Below are positions 1-7,995 of a DNA stretch of 15,280 bases, piece after piece. The translations under genes were made by a program, and so were the position numbers. The DNA is taken from the NCBI GenBank assembly GCA_938040985.1, contig CALHZD010000092.1, forward strand, positions 1 to 15,280, written 5' to 3'. This stretch comes from an uncultured Propionivibrio sp. GTDB lineage: Bacteria; Pseudomonadota; Gammaproteobacteria; Burkholderiales; Rhodocyclaceae. Under the pieces are notes generated by a model. That model was not told the DNA's origin, searched no databases, and saw only the letters and a program-made list of their open reading frames with translations. Positions within the stretch are counted from its first letter, which is position 1; each line of letters begins with the position of its first letter.

Positions 1-1
1 G

Positions 2-622
2 AACCTGAATAATTCCCAGTTCAAGCTGACCACGGGGCGGCAGGCCGAAGTCGGCATCAAGCAGACGCTGGGCGGCGGCCTCGGCGAATGGACGGCGGCG
101 CTCTACCGCATCGAGAAGGACGACATCATCACGCGCGACCCGAACAATTCGGCGCTCTCCGTCCAGGGCGGCAGTATGCATTCGCAGGGCGTTGAGTTGT
201 CAGCGAGCCTTTCACCCACCAAAAACTGGCGCTTCGACGGCAACTACACCTACCTCGTCGCGGAATATGATGAGCTGAACGAAGCTGTCGGCGGCCGCAG
301 CGTTTCACGCGCCGGCAATACGCCATCCAACGTGCCACAGCATGTCGCCAATCTGTGGGGCCACTATCGCTTTGGGCAATGGCAGGCCTCGCTTGGACTG
401 CGTCACGTCGGCAAGCGCTATAGCGACAACGCCAATACCCTCAAGCTGAAACCCTATACCGTCGCCGACGCCAGCCTGGCCTGGCATTACGACAGCAGAA
501 CCACGTTCCGCCTGCTCGCCCGCAATTTGGCCGACAAGATGTATGTAAAAACCGGATCCGGAATCCGAGGCTCGTTGGGAAGCCCGCGCCGCTTTGATCT
601 GATCGCCGAAATGAAGTTTTAA
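2..622 (+). CDS. TonB-dependent outer-membrane receptor, C-terminal part (5' end outside window)
   Basis: The reading frame is open from base 2 to a TAA at 620-622 and gives the last 206 residues of a TonB-dependent receptor; the start lies before the window. What remains is the end of the beta barrel: alternating amphipathic strands, an Arg-Asn-Leu-Ala-Asp element near the end typical of these receptors, and a C-terminal Phe (EMKF) as expected for recognition by the outer-membrane assembly machinery. The protein is closely similar to the C-terminus of the next gene. The first 55 bases are identical to 2145-2199 and the last 39 bases are identical to 2728-2766, while the stretch between has many substitutions and a rewritten last loop. 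The ligand cannot be told from this part. A gap of 29 bp to the next gene suggests one transcript. Confidence 0.9.
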   Translation, partial: NLNNSQFKLTTGRQAEVGIKQTLGGGLGEWTAALYRIEKDDIITRDPNNSALSVQGGSMHSQGVELSASLSPTKNWRFDGNYTYLVAEYDELNEAVGGRSVSRAGNTPSNVPQHVANLWGHYRFGQWQASLGLRHVGKRYSDNANTLKLKPYTVADASLAWHYDSRTTFRLLARNLADKMYVKTGSGIRGSLGSPRRFDLIAEMKF

Positions 623-651
623 CCCATCCAGCCCTAAAGAAAGGCATTTCC

Positions 652-2766
652 ATGAACCCCCCAATTTTTTCCAGTCATCATTCTTATCCACCCTTTTGTG
701 CCTCATTACTGGTCGGGGCGCTGCTTGCCGCATTCGGTCCGCTCTCCCATGCAGAAGAAACGATGCTGGGGACGGTCAATGTGCGCGATACGCGCGATGC
801 CGCCACGCTTCACCTCGACCAGCCGACGCAAGGCGGCAGCCGGACCGGCGTCACGGCAAAAGAACTGCCCGCTAGCCTGGAAATCCTCGACGGAGAAACG
901 ATACGCGAGCGCGGCGACACGCAGATTCAGGATGCCATCACCCGCACTCTCGGCCTAACCGATATGAGCAAAGCAAGTAGCGGCGGCCTGTCGCTTTCCA
1001 GTCGCGGTTTTGCCGGGTCAGTAGGCGTCGCCGAGGAAGGGGTTCGCATTATCTCCGGATCAAACAGCTACCCGGCAAGTTCATGGGGCTATGAACGGAT
1101 TGAGGTTCTGCGCGGCCCCGCGTCCATCGTTTATGGCACCGGCACGATCGGCGCGACGATCAACGCCATCCGTAAGGAACCGAGCCGGAAGCGCAGTTAC
1201 GAATTCATGGCCGGGCTGGGCACCGAAGGTCATAAACAGCTCGGTGTCGGCGCTGCCGGGCCAATTGGCGAAATTGCCAGCTATCGTGTCGATGCCTACG
1301 GCTTCCACCACGACGGACACCGTGAGCTAGGCGATTCGCGCGGCGGCAAGCTGATGAGCCGCTTGCGCCTGCAACCGAATTCCGACCTGCGTTTCGACCT
1401 GACCGCCGACTACAGCCTGACACATCCCGAACGCTACTGGGGAACGCCTACTGCCCCCGGCGGACGCATTATCAAGTCGATGCTCGGTTATAACTACAAC
1501 GTCGCCAACTCAAAAATCCGCTACGAGGATGCCCGCCTGCGCGCCAAGGCCGATTGGCGGGTCAACGACTGGTTGAATTTAAGCAACGAAGTTCACTACT
1601 TCAAAATGGATCGCGTCTGGAAAAATTCCGAACGGTACGCGTTGAACCCAACAACAAATACCGTCGCACGCAGCACCTACCTCTACATTGGACATGAGCA
1701 TAAGCAGACCGGAAACCGCTTGGAAGCCACACTCACGGGCGGCGGCCATCGTGCCGTCGCCGGCTGGGAAATCACCCGGATTGATTTCACGCACATCAAT
1801 AATTCGCCCTATCGCGGCTCGTCGGTAGTCTCTGCCCATAGTCCGGTGCATGGTTCGTGGCACAGCCCCGATCCGATCCTGCCAAAATACAAGGCAATCT
1901 GGCGTTTCAACAGCCTGTATGCCGAGGACGCCTGGCAATTTCATGACCGCTGGCTGCTGATGGTCGGTCTGCGCCGCGATTTTTCCAAGATTTCGCGTGA
2001 TGAGTTCGTCTCCGGAGGCGACTTTTCACGCAAACTGAATGGCACCGCCTGGCGGCTCGGTCTCACCCACCATCTGACGCGCGACACCAGCGTGTACGGC
2101 CAGATCAGCTCAGGGCATGATCCGATTTCGTCAATCATCGGATTGAACCTGAATAATTCCCAGTTCAAGCTGACCACGGGGCGGCAGGCCGAAGTCGGCC
2201 TCAAGCAAAACCTGGGGAACGGCTTGGGCGAATGGACGGCGGCGCTCTTCCGCATCGAGAAGGATGACATCATCACGCGCGATCCCAACAATCCCCAAAT
2301 CTCCGTCCAGGGCGGCAGTATGCATTCGCAGGGGGTCGAGCTGTCGGCAAGTATCTCGCCAACCAGAAACTGGCGCTTCGACGGCAACTACACCTACCTC
2401 ACCGCCAAGTTCGACGAACTGAACGAATCCGTCAGCGGCCGCAGCGTTTCACGTGCCGGCAACACGCCATCCAATGTGCCGCAGCAGGTCGCCAACCTGT
2501 GGGGGCATTACCGCCTGGGGCAATGGCAATCTTCGCTCGGTCTGCGCCACGTCGGCAAGCGCTATAGCGATAACGCCAATTCGATTGTTCTGAAGGCTTA
2601 CACCGTAGTCGATGCCAGCATCGCCTGGCATTACAACAAAAACACGATTTTCCGTCTGCTTGGACGCAACCTGACCGACAGAGTCTATGCCACGTCGAGT
2701 TACGGCAATCAGTTCATCCTGAGCGAACCGCGCCGCTTTGATCTGATCGCCGAAATGAAGTTTTAA
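652..2766 (+). CDS. TonB-dependent outer-membrane receptor (tandem paralogue)
   Basis: The protein has 704 residues, the normal length for a TonB-dependent receptor. The ATG at 652 has a ribosome binding site AGAAAGG at 638-644. Residues 1-34 form a Sec signal peptide ending in Ser-His-Ala before Glu-Glu. The plug domain spans about residues 40-175, with the typical ELPASLEILD, 'SSRGF' and 'YERIEVLRGPASIVYG' elements; the rest is a 22-strand-type barrel ending in EMKF. The plug style resembles siderophore-type receptors. The PepSY protein that follows almost without a gap supports a metal-chelate ligand, but nothing seen identifies it. It is a tandem duplicate of the gene ending at 622. A corrinoid ligand is possible given the downstream operon, but this is only inference. 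Confidence 0.92.
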   Translation: MNPPIFSSHHSYPPFCASLLVGALLAAFGPLSHAEETMLGTVNVRDTRDAATLHLDQPTQGGSRTGVTAKELPASLEILDGETIRERGDTQIQDAITRTLGLTDMSKASSGGLSLSSRGFAGSVGVAEEGVRIISGSNSYPASSWGYERIEVLRGPASIVYGTGTIGATINAIRKEPSRKRSYEFMAGLGTEGHKQLGVGAAGPIGEIASYRVDAYGFHHDGHRELGDSRGGKLMSRLRLQPNSDLRFDLTADYSLTHPERYWGTPTAPGGRIIKSMLGYNYNVANSKIRYEDARLRAKADWRVNDWLNLSNEVHYFKMDRVWKNSERYALNPTTNTVARSTYLYIGHEHKQTGNRLEATLTGGGHRAVAGWEITRIDFTHINNSPYRGSSVVSAHSPVHGSWHSPDPILPKYKAIWRFNSLYAEDAWQFHDRWLLMVGLRRDFSKISRDEFVSGGDFSRKLNGTAWRLGLTHHLTRDTSVYGQISSGHDPISSIIGLNLNNSQFKLTTGRQAEVGLKQNLGNGLGEWTAALFRIEKDDIITRDPNNPQISVQGGSMHSQGVELSASISPTRNWRFDGNYTYLTAKFDELNESVSGRSVSRAGNTPSNVPQQVANLWGHYRLGQWQSSLGLRHVGKRYSDNANSIVLKAYTVVDASIAWHYNKNTIFRLLGRNLTDRVYATSSYGNQFILSEPRRFDLIAEMKF
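2145..2766 (+). repeat. Copy of 1-622 (tandem receptor duplication)
   Basis: This stretch aligns without difficulty to window bases 1-622. Bases 2145-2199 equal 1-55 and bases 2728-2766 equal 584-622. Long near-identical tracts occur between them, interrupted by clusters of substitutions. Similarity stops at the stop codon. The true left edge of the repeat in the first copy is outside the window. Confidence 0.9.
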
Positions 2767-2769
2767 AAA

Positions 2770-4308
2770 ATGTTCAAGACACCGGCCGCATTGCTGCGCA
2801 TCCTCCATCTCTTCCATCGTTGGTCGGGCATCGTACTGGGCGCCTTGGTATTGGCCTGGTTCGTTTCCGGAATCATCATGGTATTCGTGGCCCGCCCACG
2901 CTGGAGCGAGGAGGAGCGTCTGGCGGCGCTGCCTTTGCTGACAGCCGACCTCACGCAGACGGCGCACGCTGCATGGCAGCCGCCCATGCCGCCCTGGGAG
3001 GCCTGGCGCGCGCTTGGGCGGGATGACCTGCCCGAAAGCGTGCGCCTGCACCGGATCGGCGAACGCAGCGTGTACCGTTTCCAGACCCGCGACCCTGCCT
3101 GGCTGACGGTCGATGTCGCGAACGGACGGCGCCTGACGGCAGAAGACTTCACCGCCGAAGCCGCCATCCGTCGTGCGCTTGAAGCCAGCGCCGCAAAAAC
3201 CGGTCGCCATGCAGACGCCTCCAATGCAGCCGGCCTCGGCAGCCCGGCGCCCGCCGTTACGCTCATCACGCGCGATCAATGGACGGTGCCGGCGCGCTTT
3301 GATCCGCTGCGCCCGTTTTACCGCGTCGAGCTCAATGATGCCGACGGCCAGACCTTCTACGTATCAAGCCAAACCGGCGAAGTCGTTCTCGACATGACAC
3401 GCGCCGAACGCCTTTGGAACTGGTTCGGCACGACCGTCCACTGGATTTACATCACGCCGCTGCGCGCCGCGCCAAAAGTCTGGCGGCAAGTCGTCATCTG
3501 GTTGAGCTTCGCCGCCCTGCTGATGGCGATTTCCGGTCTCTGGCTGGGCATCCAGCGCCTGCGCATCCGACAACCTTATCCGGGCGGGCGCTTTTCGCCC
3601 TATCGTGACGGCTGGAAACTCTGGCACCACTGGCTGGGGCTGGCCGGCAGCGTTTTCCTGATCGCCTGGTTGTTCAGCGGCTGGATTTCGATGGCGCCAT
3701 TGGGCCTGCTTCGGGGCGGACAACTATCCATCGAGGAAAGGCAGTGGCTGACTGGCGGCGCGCTTGATGCCGAGCTTTTGCAACATGCCCCACCGCATGA
3801 ATTGCCCGCAGATGTGCGGGAAATCCGCTGGCTGCGCTTTGCCGGCCGGCCGCTGGCGCTGCTGCAAGGCGCGAAGACCTCTCAGCTGATTGCGCTCGAT
3901 GCGGACGAACCCGCATTCCCCGCCCTGTCGCTGGCGGACATCCGCGCACGCGCTGCCGGCCTCTTGCCGCAGGCGCGCATCCGCACCGCCGACTGGCTGG
4001 AAGAACCGGACAGCGAATATTTCCCGCGCCGGCATCGTGCGCTCACACTGCCTGTCGTGCGCATCCGCTTTGATGACGCCAACCGGACGGTCTACTACAT
4101 CAACCCGGCCAACGGCAGCGTCGTGCGCAAGATCGATGCGCCCGGACGGCGTTACCGCTGGCTGTTCGGCGCGCTGCACCGCTTCGATTTTCCGCCGCTC
4201 AATTTCTGGGAAAACGGGCGCGTCGCCCTCATCCTCGTCACTTCGGCGATCGGCATCGCGCTTTGCATCGGCGCGGGCGTGCTCGCCTGGAAGCGTTTCC
4301 GCCGGTGA
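2770..4308 (+). CDS. PepSY-TM inner-membrane protein (putative chelate/siderophore reductase type)
   Basis: This 512-residue protein has four clear membrane segments at about residues 17-40, 240-261, 288-309 and 484-507. Between them are two large periplasmic parts with PepSY-like segments: 'YRVELNDADGQTFYVSSQTGEVV' type near 184-206 and 'RIRFDDANRTVYYINPANGSVV' type near 431-452. Histidines sit at the membrane edges (H13, H16, H224, H286, H287, H470), the pattern expected for haem ligands in the PepSY-TM reductases such as FoxB. The family is known for reducing ferric siderophores in the periplasm next to TonB receptors. The ATG lies 3 bp after the receptor stop and has no good ribosome binding site of its own, so translation is probably coupled. 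The substrate is inferred only; reduction of a cobalt corrinoid is an untested alternative. Confidence 0.85.
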   Translation: MFKTPAALLRILHLFHRWSGIVLGALVLAWFVSGIIMVFVARPRWSEEERLAALPLLTADLTQTAHAAWQPPMPPWEAWRALGRDDLPESVRLHRIGERSVYRFQTRDPAWLTVDVANGRRLTAEDFTAEAAIRRALEASAAKTGRHADASNAAGLGSPAPAVTLITRDQWTVPARFDPLRPFYRVELNDADGQTFYVSSQTGEVVLDMTRAERLWNWFGTTVHWIYITPLRAAPKVWRQVVIWLSFAALLMAISGLWLGIQRLRIRQPYPGGRFSPYRDGWKLWHHWLGLAGSVFLIAWLFSGWISMAPLGLLRGGQLSIEERQWLTGGALDAELLQHAPPHELPADVREIRWLRFAGRPLALLQGAKTSQLIALDADEPAFPALSLADIRARAAGLLPQARIRTADWLEEPDSEYFPRRHRALTLPVVRIRFDDANRTVYYINPANGSVVRKIDAPGRRYRWLFGALHRFDFPPLNFWENGRVALILVTSAIGIALCIGAGVLAWKRFRR

Positions 4309-4399
4309 GCCGGACACGCTGCGCGGCAAAACAGAAAAACAGACGAGCACGGTATTGAATCGATTTCACAACTTTTACCAACTATAGGGAGAACCCAGC
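4309..4399 (+). other. 91-bp intergenic gap with a strong ribosome binding site
   Basis: This gap separates the PepSY gene from the next receptor and is more AT-rich than its surroundings between 4351 and 4390. An AGGGAGA ribosome binding site lies at 4386-4392, 7 bp before the ATG at 4400. I see no convincing sigma-70 pair, Fur box, terminator hairpin or riboswitch. Confidence 0.5.
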
Positions 4400-6610
4400 A
4401 TGCAACACATAGCGCAACACCACCGTACGTTCACCAGGTATCTACCGGTCAGCGCCAGCGCCAGCGCCACCGCCTTATCACTGGCGCTCGCACACTTTCC
4501 CGCCCACGCTGCCGAAGAAACCGAAAAGGCCGAAATTACGCTGGGCGATGTCGTCGTCACCGCCACCGGCAAACCCGAGCGGCGCGACCAGATCGCCGGC
4601 ACGGTGCAGGTCATCGACGCGCGGCGCATCGAAGAATCTCCCGCCCGCTCGATCACCGACCTGCTGGCCGAAAACGCCGCCGGCTTCTTCAGCGAATGGA
4701 CGCCGGCGCAAACGTCGATCAACATTCGCGGCGGCGCTTCCGACGGGCAAGGCAAAGACTTTCGCAGTCAGGTGCTGGTGCTCGTCAACGGCCGCCGCGC
4801 CGGCACCGCCAACCTTTCCAAGCTGTCGCCCTCGGACGTCGAGCGCGTCGAAATCGTGCGCGGCCCTTCATCGGTCATTTACGGCAGCCAGAACATCGGC
4901 GGCATCATCAACATCATCATGAAAAACGGGCGCACGGCGCCGGGCACGCTGCTCGAGGCGACGGCCGGCTCCAGCGGACTGGCGCGCGGCATCGCGCAGA
5001 CCGGCGGCCAGTACGGCGCTTTCGACTGGTACGCCGGCATCACCGAAGGCCGCAGCGGCAACTACCGTTCCGGCTCCGGCGGCAGCAAGCTGGCCAATAC
5101 TGACTGGGAGCGGCGCGGCCTTGCCGCGGCGCTCGGCTGGCAGATTCACCCCGATCATCGCCTCGATCTATCGCTGCGTACCGACGGCGTCTATGACGCG
5201 GGCTTCCGCGGATCGGGCGCCAACATCCACAGCAAGGACGATCGCAGCAACCGCTCGGCCGATCTCGTCTATGCCGGCAAACGCGCCGACAACCGCCTGC
5301 GCTGGCAGGTTCACGCCTACGCGGTCACGGACATCGACGAGTTCAAATGGGCCTCGCCGGTCATCCGCAACAGCGCGGGCAGACCGGCGCCTGGCACCCG
5401 GATCGACCACAACAAGCGGACGATCGACATCGAAGGGCTGCGCGTGCAGCCCGGCGCAACGCTCTGGCGCGGCAACGATCTGCTCGTCGGCTGGGACTGG
5501 GAGCACAGCCGGCTGCGCTCGGACCGCTTCCGCCTCGGCGTTCCCGGCAACAATCTGGCGCAGGTCGCGCCGCAGGATATTAACCAGAGCGAAACGGTCA
5601 ATGCGCTGTACTTTGAGGATTCGCAAAAACTGTTCGACGAGCGCCTGACCCTGCGCGGCGGCGTGCGGCGCACCTTCGGCAAGACTTCGCTCGAACGGAC
5701 GCCGAACCTCTCCGCCTTGCGGCCGCGCAGCCAGAATTATCGCCAGACAACGTACTCCTTCGGCGGCACGTTCAAGGCAAGCGACTCACTCGCCCTGCGC
5801 ACCGGCCTCTCGACCGGCTTCCGCGCGCCGACGGCCTCCGAGCTGGCGGCCGATTTCGTCACGCTCGGCGGCGGGCGCATTTTCGGCAATCCCGGCATCA
5901 AGCCGGAAAGCAGCCGCCAGATCGAAATCGGCGCAGCCTATGCGGCGCGCGACTGGCATGTCGATATCACCCTGTTCCAGAACACGATCCGGGATCGCAT
6001 CATTTCGCGTTTGCGCCCCGGCATCGCCAACACCTCCGACTACGTCAACAACAGCGGCGACATTCTTATCCGCGGCATCGAAATTCAGGCCAACGCCAGT
6101 TTGCTGCCGCTGCTCGGCTACCAAAACACGGCCTGGCGCTGGTCGGTTTTCGCCAATGGCGGTTACAACTTCAAGATGCAGGACCGGGGCGCCAGCGCCA
6201 CAGCGAATACCGACAAGCCGCAACGCGCCTACCAGTATCAGGCGACGCTCGGCACGCGCTTCGGACAAAGCGGCATCGCGCATCCCTGGTCGCTGCTGGT
6301 CGAAGGCGTTCTGCGCGGGCCGATGTGGTACGACACCGAAGAGAACCTGCACGCCTGGGCCGAACCGAGTCGAAGCTATATTCATCGCAAAGCGCCGTTC
6401 ACCGTGGTCAATCTGCGCGGTGAAGTACAGATGGTGCGCGGCGTAAAACTCTTCGCGGCGGTCACCAACCTCTTCAACGTCAACGAACACCCCATCTTCA
6501 TCGGCCTCGACGAACAGCCGTACAAGCTCAATGCCGCGCTCGCCAACGGCGGTTACGGTACGTCGATGCAGGGGCGCGCCTTCCAGGTCGGCGTGCGCGC
6601 GCTGTTCTGA
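4400..6610 (+). CDS. TonB-dependent outer-membrane receptor with clear TonB box
   Basis: This 736-residue receptor is not a close paralogue of the two upstream. Residues 1-37 form a signal peptide ending Ala-His-Ala, and contain a Ser-Ala repeat encoded by three AGCGCC units. A TonB box, ITLGDVVVTATG, lies at about residues 46-57 and resembles those of the BtuB/FepA/CirA branch. The plug covers about 60-175, with 'INIRGG', 'VLVLVNGRRAG', 'VERVEIVRGPSSVIYGSQNIGGIINI'. The barrel ends in Phe (RALF). The box and plug fit either a corrinoid or an iron-chelate receptor. Its position between the PepSY pair and the cobamide operon does not settle the ligand. It is followed by 458 bp without genes, so it is probably the last gene of its unit. 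Confidence 0.92.
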   Translation: MQHIAQHHRTFTRYLPVSASASATALSLALAHFPAHAAEETEKAEITLGDVVVTATGKPERRDQIAGTVQVIDARRIEESPARSITDLLAENAAGFFSEWTPAQTSINIRGGASDGQGKDFRSQVLVLVNGRRAGTANLSKLSPSDVERVEIVRGPSSVIYGSQNIGGIINIIMKNGRTAPGTLLEATAGSSGLARGIAQTGGQYGAFDWYAGITEGRSGNYRSGSGGSKLANTDWERRGLAAALGWQIHPDHRLDLSLRTDGVYDAGFRGSGANIHSKDDRSNRSADLVYAGKRADNRLRWQVHAYAVTDIDEFKWASPVIRNSAGRPAPGTRIDHNKRTIDIEGLRVQPGATLWRGNDLLVGWDWEHSRLRSDRFRLGVPGNNLAQVAPQDINQSETVNALYFEDSQKLFDERLTLRGGVRRTFGKTSLERTPNLSALRPRSQNYRQTTYSFGGTFKASDSLALRTGLSTGFRAPTASELAADFVTLGGGRIFGNPGIKPESSRQIEIGAAYAARDWHVDITLFQNTIRDRIISRLRPGIANTSDYVNNSGDILIRGIEIQANASLLPLLGYQNTAWRWSVFANGGYNFKMQDRGASATANTDKPQRAYQYQATLGTRFGQSGIAHPWSLLVEGVLRGPMWYDTEENLHAWAEPSRSYIHRKAPFTVVNLRGEVQMVRGVKLFAAVTNLFNVNEHPIFIGLDEQPYKLNAALANGGYGTSMQGRAFQVGVRALF

Positions 6611-6680
6611 GGGCTCAGAGGGGATTCCGGGGTATGTATCCGGTGAGTAAAAACCCGAACGATTTTCCGGACAGGCGGCC

Positions 6681-6800
6681 GGAAGCCCGCGTCCCTTGGG
6701 CGTTTCAGAGGAGGCATCGCCAGAACCCGCGCCAATCGGGCGTTTGCAGGCAGGCGCCCCGGAAGCCCTTATTCCACGCGGGTTTCCGGCCTGCTCTCCG
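6681..6800 (-). repeat. Array of three degenerate 40-bp palindromic repeat units
   Basis: Units start at 6681, 6721 and 6761. The first two share CCCGCG at the same place, then GGGCGTTT; the third starts with the same GGAAGCCC as the first and has a GGGTTT-type half. Each unit can fold through CCC/GGG arms. In addition, 6678-6693 pairs with 6776-6791 over 16 bp with one G-T mismatch, so the whole array can fold on itself. Read on the minus strand the units match the 39-bp repeats at 15012-15144, for example CTGAAACGCCC followed after five bases by ACGCGGGCT or CGCGGGCT. Confidence 0.7.
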
Positions 6801-6925
6801 TCGCCTCCTGCTCCTGCGTCTGCCTATGCAAAGCGCAGCGGCGGCGCGCGGCGGGCCGGCCGCCTGCGGCAACTCCCCGGCAAGCGATATAAATCCTGAC
6901 AAAGGATGCCGGGCCGCAGCGGATA

Positions 6926-6954
6926 TTGCCAGGCAATGTGCCCTATATTGTCAT
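6926..6954 (+). promoter_or_regulatory. Candidate sigma-70 promoter with overlapping inverted repeat
   Basis: TTGCCA at 6926-6931 and TGTCAT at 6949-6954 are spaced by 17 bp and match the -35 and -10 consensus at five and four of six positions. The -35 overlaps a short perfect inverted repeat, TTGCC-A-GGCAA (6926-6936), which could be an operator or be chance. This is the best candidate I see for transcription of the operon starting at 7069, but it is weak. Confidence 0.25.
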
Positions 6955-7009
6955 GTGTTGCCCCCTATGTTTCCCCGCTTTCGCCGATGCCGCCGCGCCG
7001 TGTTACACC

Positions 7010-7033
7010 GCCGGGCCAAAGCCATAGCCCGGC
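7010..7033 (+). promoter_or_regulatory. Leader hairpin upstream of the cbiZ-like gene
   Basis: GCCGGGC (7010-7016) and GCCCGGC (7027-7033) form a perfect 7-bp stem with a 10-base loop, ending 19 bp before the ribosome binding site AAGGAG at 7053-7058. There is no T-run after it, so it is not an intrinsic terminator. It could affect translation or mRNA stability. Confidence 0.35.
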
Positions 7034-7068
7034 TACATGCCTGTTAACCTGCAAGGAGTGAAGAACTG

Positions 7069-7995
7069 ATGAAACCCATTGATTACGCGCATTTTTCCCA
7101 AACCGGATTCACACGCTTACCTATCGGGCTGTTCGCCGGCCTAGCTTTGTTACTGCCGGCTTGCGCCCCCATCGGCACGCACACCGGCAGGGACCAGCCG
7201 CCGACGCCGCGCGTCGCGGAAGCCGCCGCGCCGCGCCCGATTGCCGATCCCGCCCTGCCCGCCGCCTTGGCGGCTCATGCGGAAATTGTGCGCAGCGAAC
7301 GCGACGGCCACTGGGAGAAAACGCTGCTCGTCCGCTTTCCCGAACGGCGCAAGACGCTCTCGACCTCCGACGGATTGGTCAATGCCGCGGCGGTCGCCAA
7401 CCATGCGGCCTCACCGGCGCTTTGGGCCAGCCTGCCGGGGGACGAAGGGCGCACCTATCTTGATCGCGTGCAGGCGAAACTGGCTGCGCGCCTGAAAGTG
7501 CGCACGAACGCCGTCGTAAAAACCGGCACCGCGGCGGATATGGACAATCTCTCCGCCGTCACGCTGACGCAGGGGCCGCTGACGGTCACGGCGCTGGTCA
7601 CGGCCGGCGCCAAAACCAACGCCCTGCGCGCCGGTACGGATACGAGCGACTATGTTGAAGGCCAGGCGCCGCACGGCACGATCAACATCATCCTGCTGAC
7701 CAACGCGCGCCTGAGCGTCGGCGCCATGGCGCAAGCCATGATCGTGCTCACCGAGGGCAAGACGGCCGCGCTTGAAGACCTCAAGGTGCCGAGCAGTTAC
7801 ACGAAAAATGTTCAGGCAACGGGCACCGGCACCGACAGCATCATTGTCGTCTCCGGAACGACGGGGCCGCGCGCCAGTTATACCGGCGGCCACAGCCTGC
7901 TGGGCAGCCTGATCGGCAAGGCCGCCTACCTCGGCGTCGTCGAAGCGCTCGGCAAACAGAACGGCTTCTTCCTGCCGCAGAAGCAGGCGCAATGA
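7069..7995 (+). CDS. cbiZ: Lipoprotein adenosylcobinamide amidohydrolase (CbiZ family), probably outer-membrane anchored
   Basis: The 308-residue product carries a CbiZ domain from about residue 65 to 295. Visible family elements are 'KTLSTSDGLVNAA' near 96-108, VTAG at 177-180 with NALRAG at 184-189, HGTINII at 202-208 and the hallmark ATGTGTD at 250-256. CbiZ cleaves the amide that joins the aminopropanol/nucleotide arm to the corrin ring, giving adenosylcobyric acid for salvage and remodelling. Unusually, residues 1-31 form a signal peptide with lipobox Leu-Pro-Ala-Cys (C32); Ala at +2 predicts sorting to the outer membrane. A Pro/Ala linker (about 33-65) follows. Studied CbiZ proteins lack such an export signal. 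AAGGAG at 7053-7058 supports the ATG at 7069. It is the first gene of a seven-gene operon and overlaps the next by 4 bp. Confidence 0.85.
   Translation: MKPIDYAHFSQTGFTRLPIGLFAGLALLLPACAPIGTHTGRDQPPTPRVAEAAAPRPIADPALPAALAAHAEIVRSERDGHWEKTLLVRFPERRKTLSTSDGLVNAAAVANHAASPALWASLPGDEGRTYLDRVQAKLAARLKVRTNAVVKTGTAADMDNLSAVTLTQGPLTVTALVTAGAKTNALRAGTDTSDYVEGQAPHGTINIILLTNARLSVGAMAQAMIVLTEGKTAALEDLKVPSSYTKNVQATGTGTDSIIVVSGTTGPRASYTGGHSLLGSLIGKAAYLGVVEALGKQNGFFLPQKQAQ

Larger units (their letters stand above)
6611..7068. other. 458-bp non-coding region between receptor block and cobamide operon
   Basis: No reading frame here looks like a protein; the longest one (6634-7047) is rich in Arg, Pro and Ala and runs through repeats. 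The stretch holds an array of 40-bp repeats (6681-6800), a GC-rich middle part, an AT-richer stretch around 6884-6970 with a candidate promoter, a hairpin at 7010-7033 and the ribosome binding site of the next gene. I checked both strands for the cobalamin riboswitch core and the B12 box and found neither. Confidence 0.6.

Noticed and set aside
2449..3279. Minus-strand open frame of 276 codons across the receptor/PepSY junction.
   Set aside because: It is antisense to two well-supported genes and composition-driven, with no recognisable motif.
4355..4386. TTGAAT at 4355 followed by an AACTAT/CTATAG element as a sigma-70 promoter.
   Set aside because: Spacing of 19 bp or more and a poor -10 match; a transcript from it would start within the ribosome binding site.
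4363..4392. ACTATAGGGAGA (4381-4392) matches the 3' part of the T7 RNA polymerase promoter.
   Set aside because: The upstream specificity part of that promoter does not match, and GGGAGA serves well as the ribosome binding site of the receptor at 4400. It is most likely chance.
6634..7047. 137-codon plus-strand frame in the gap before cbiZ.
   Set aside because: It runs through the 40-bp repeat array and is Arg/Pro/Ala-rich, with no ribosome binding site and no family resemblance.
6611..7068. Cobalamin riboswitch ahead of cbiZ.
   Set aside because: Neither the conserved core nor the B12 box could be recognised on either strand; only repeats and short hairpins are seen.
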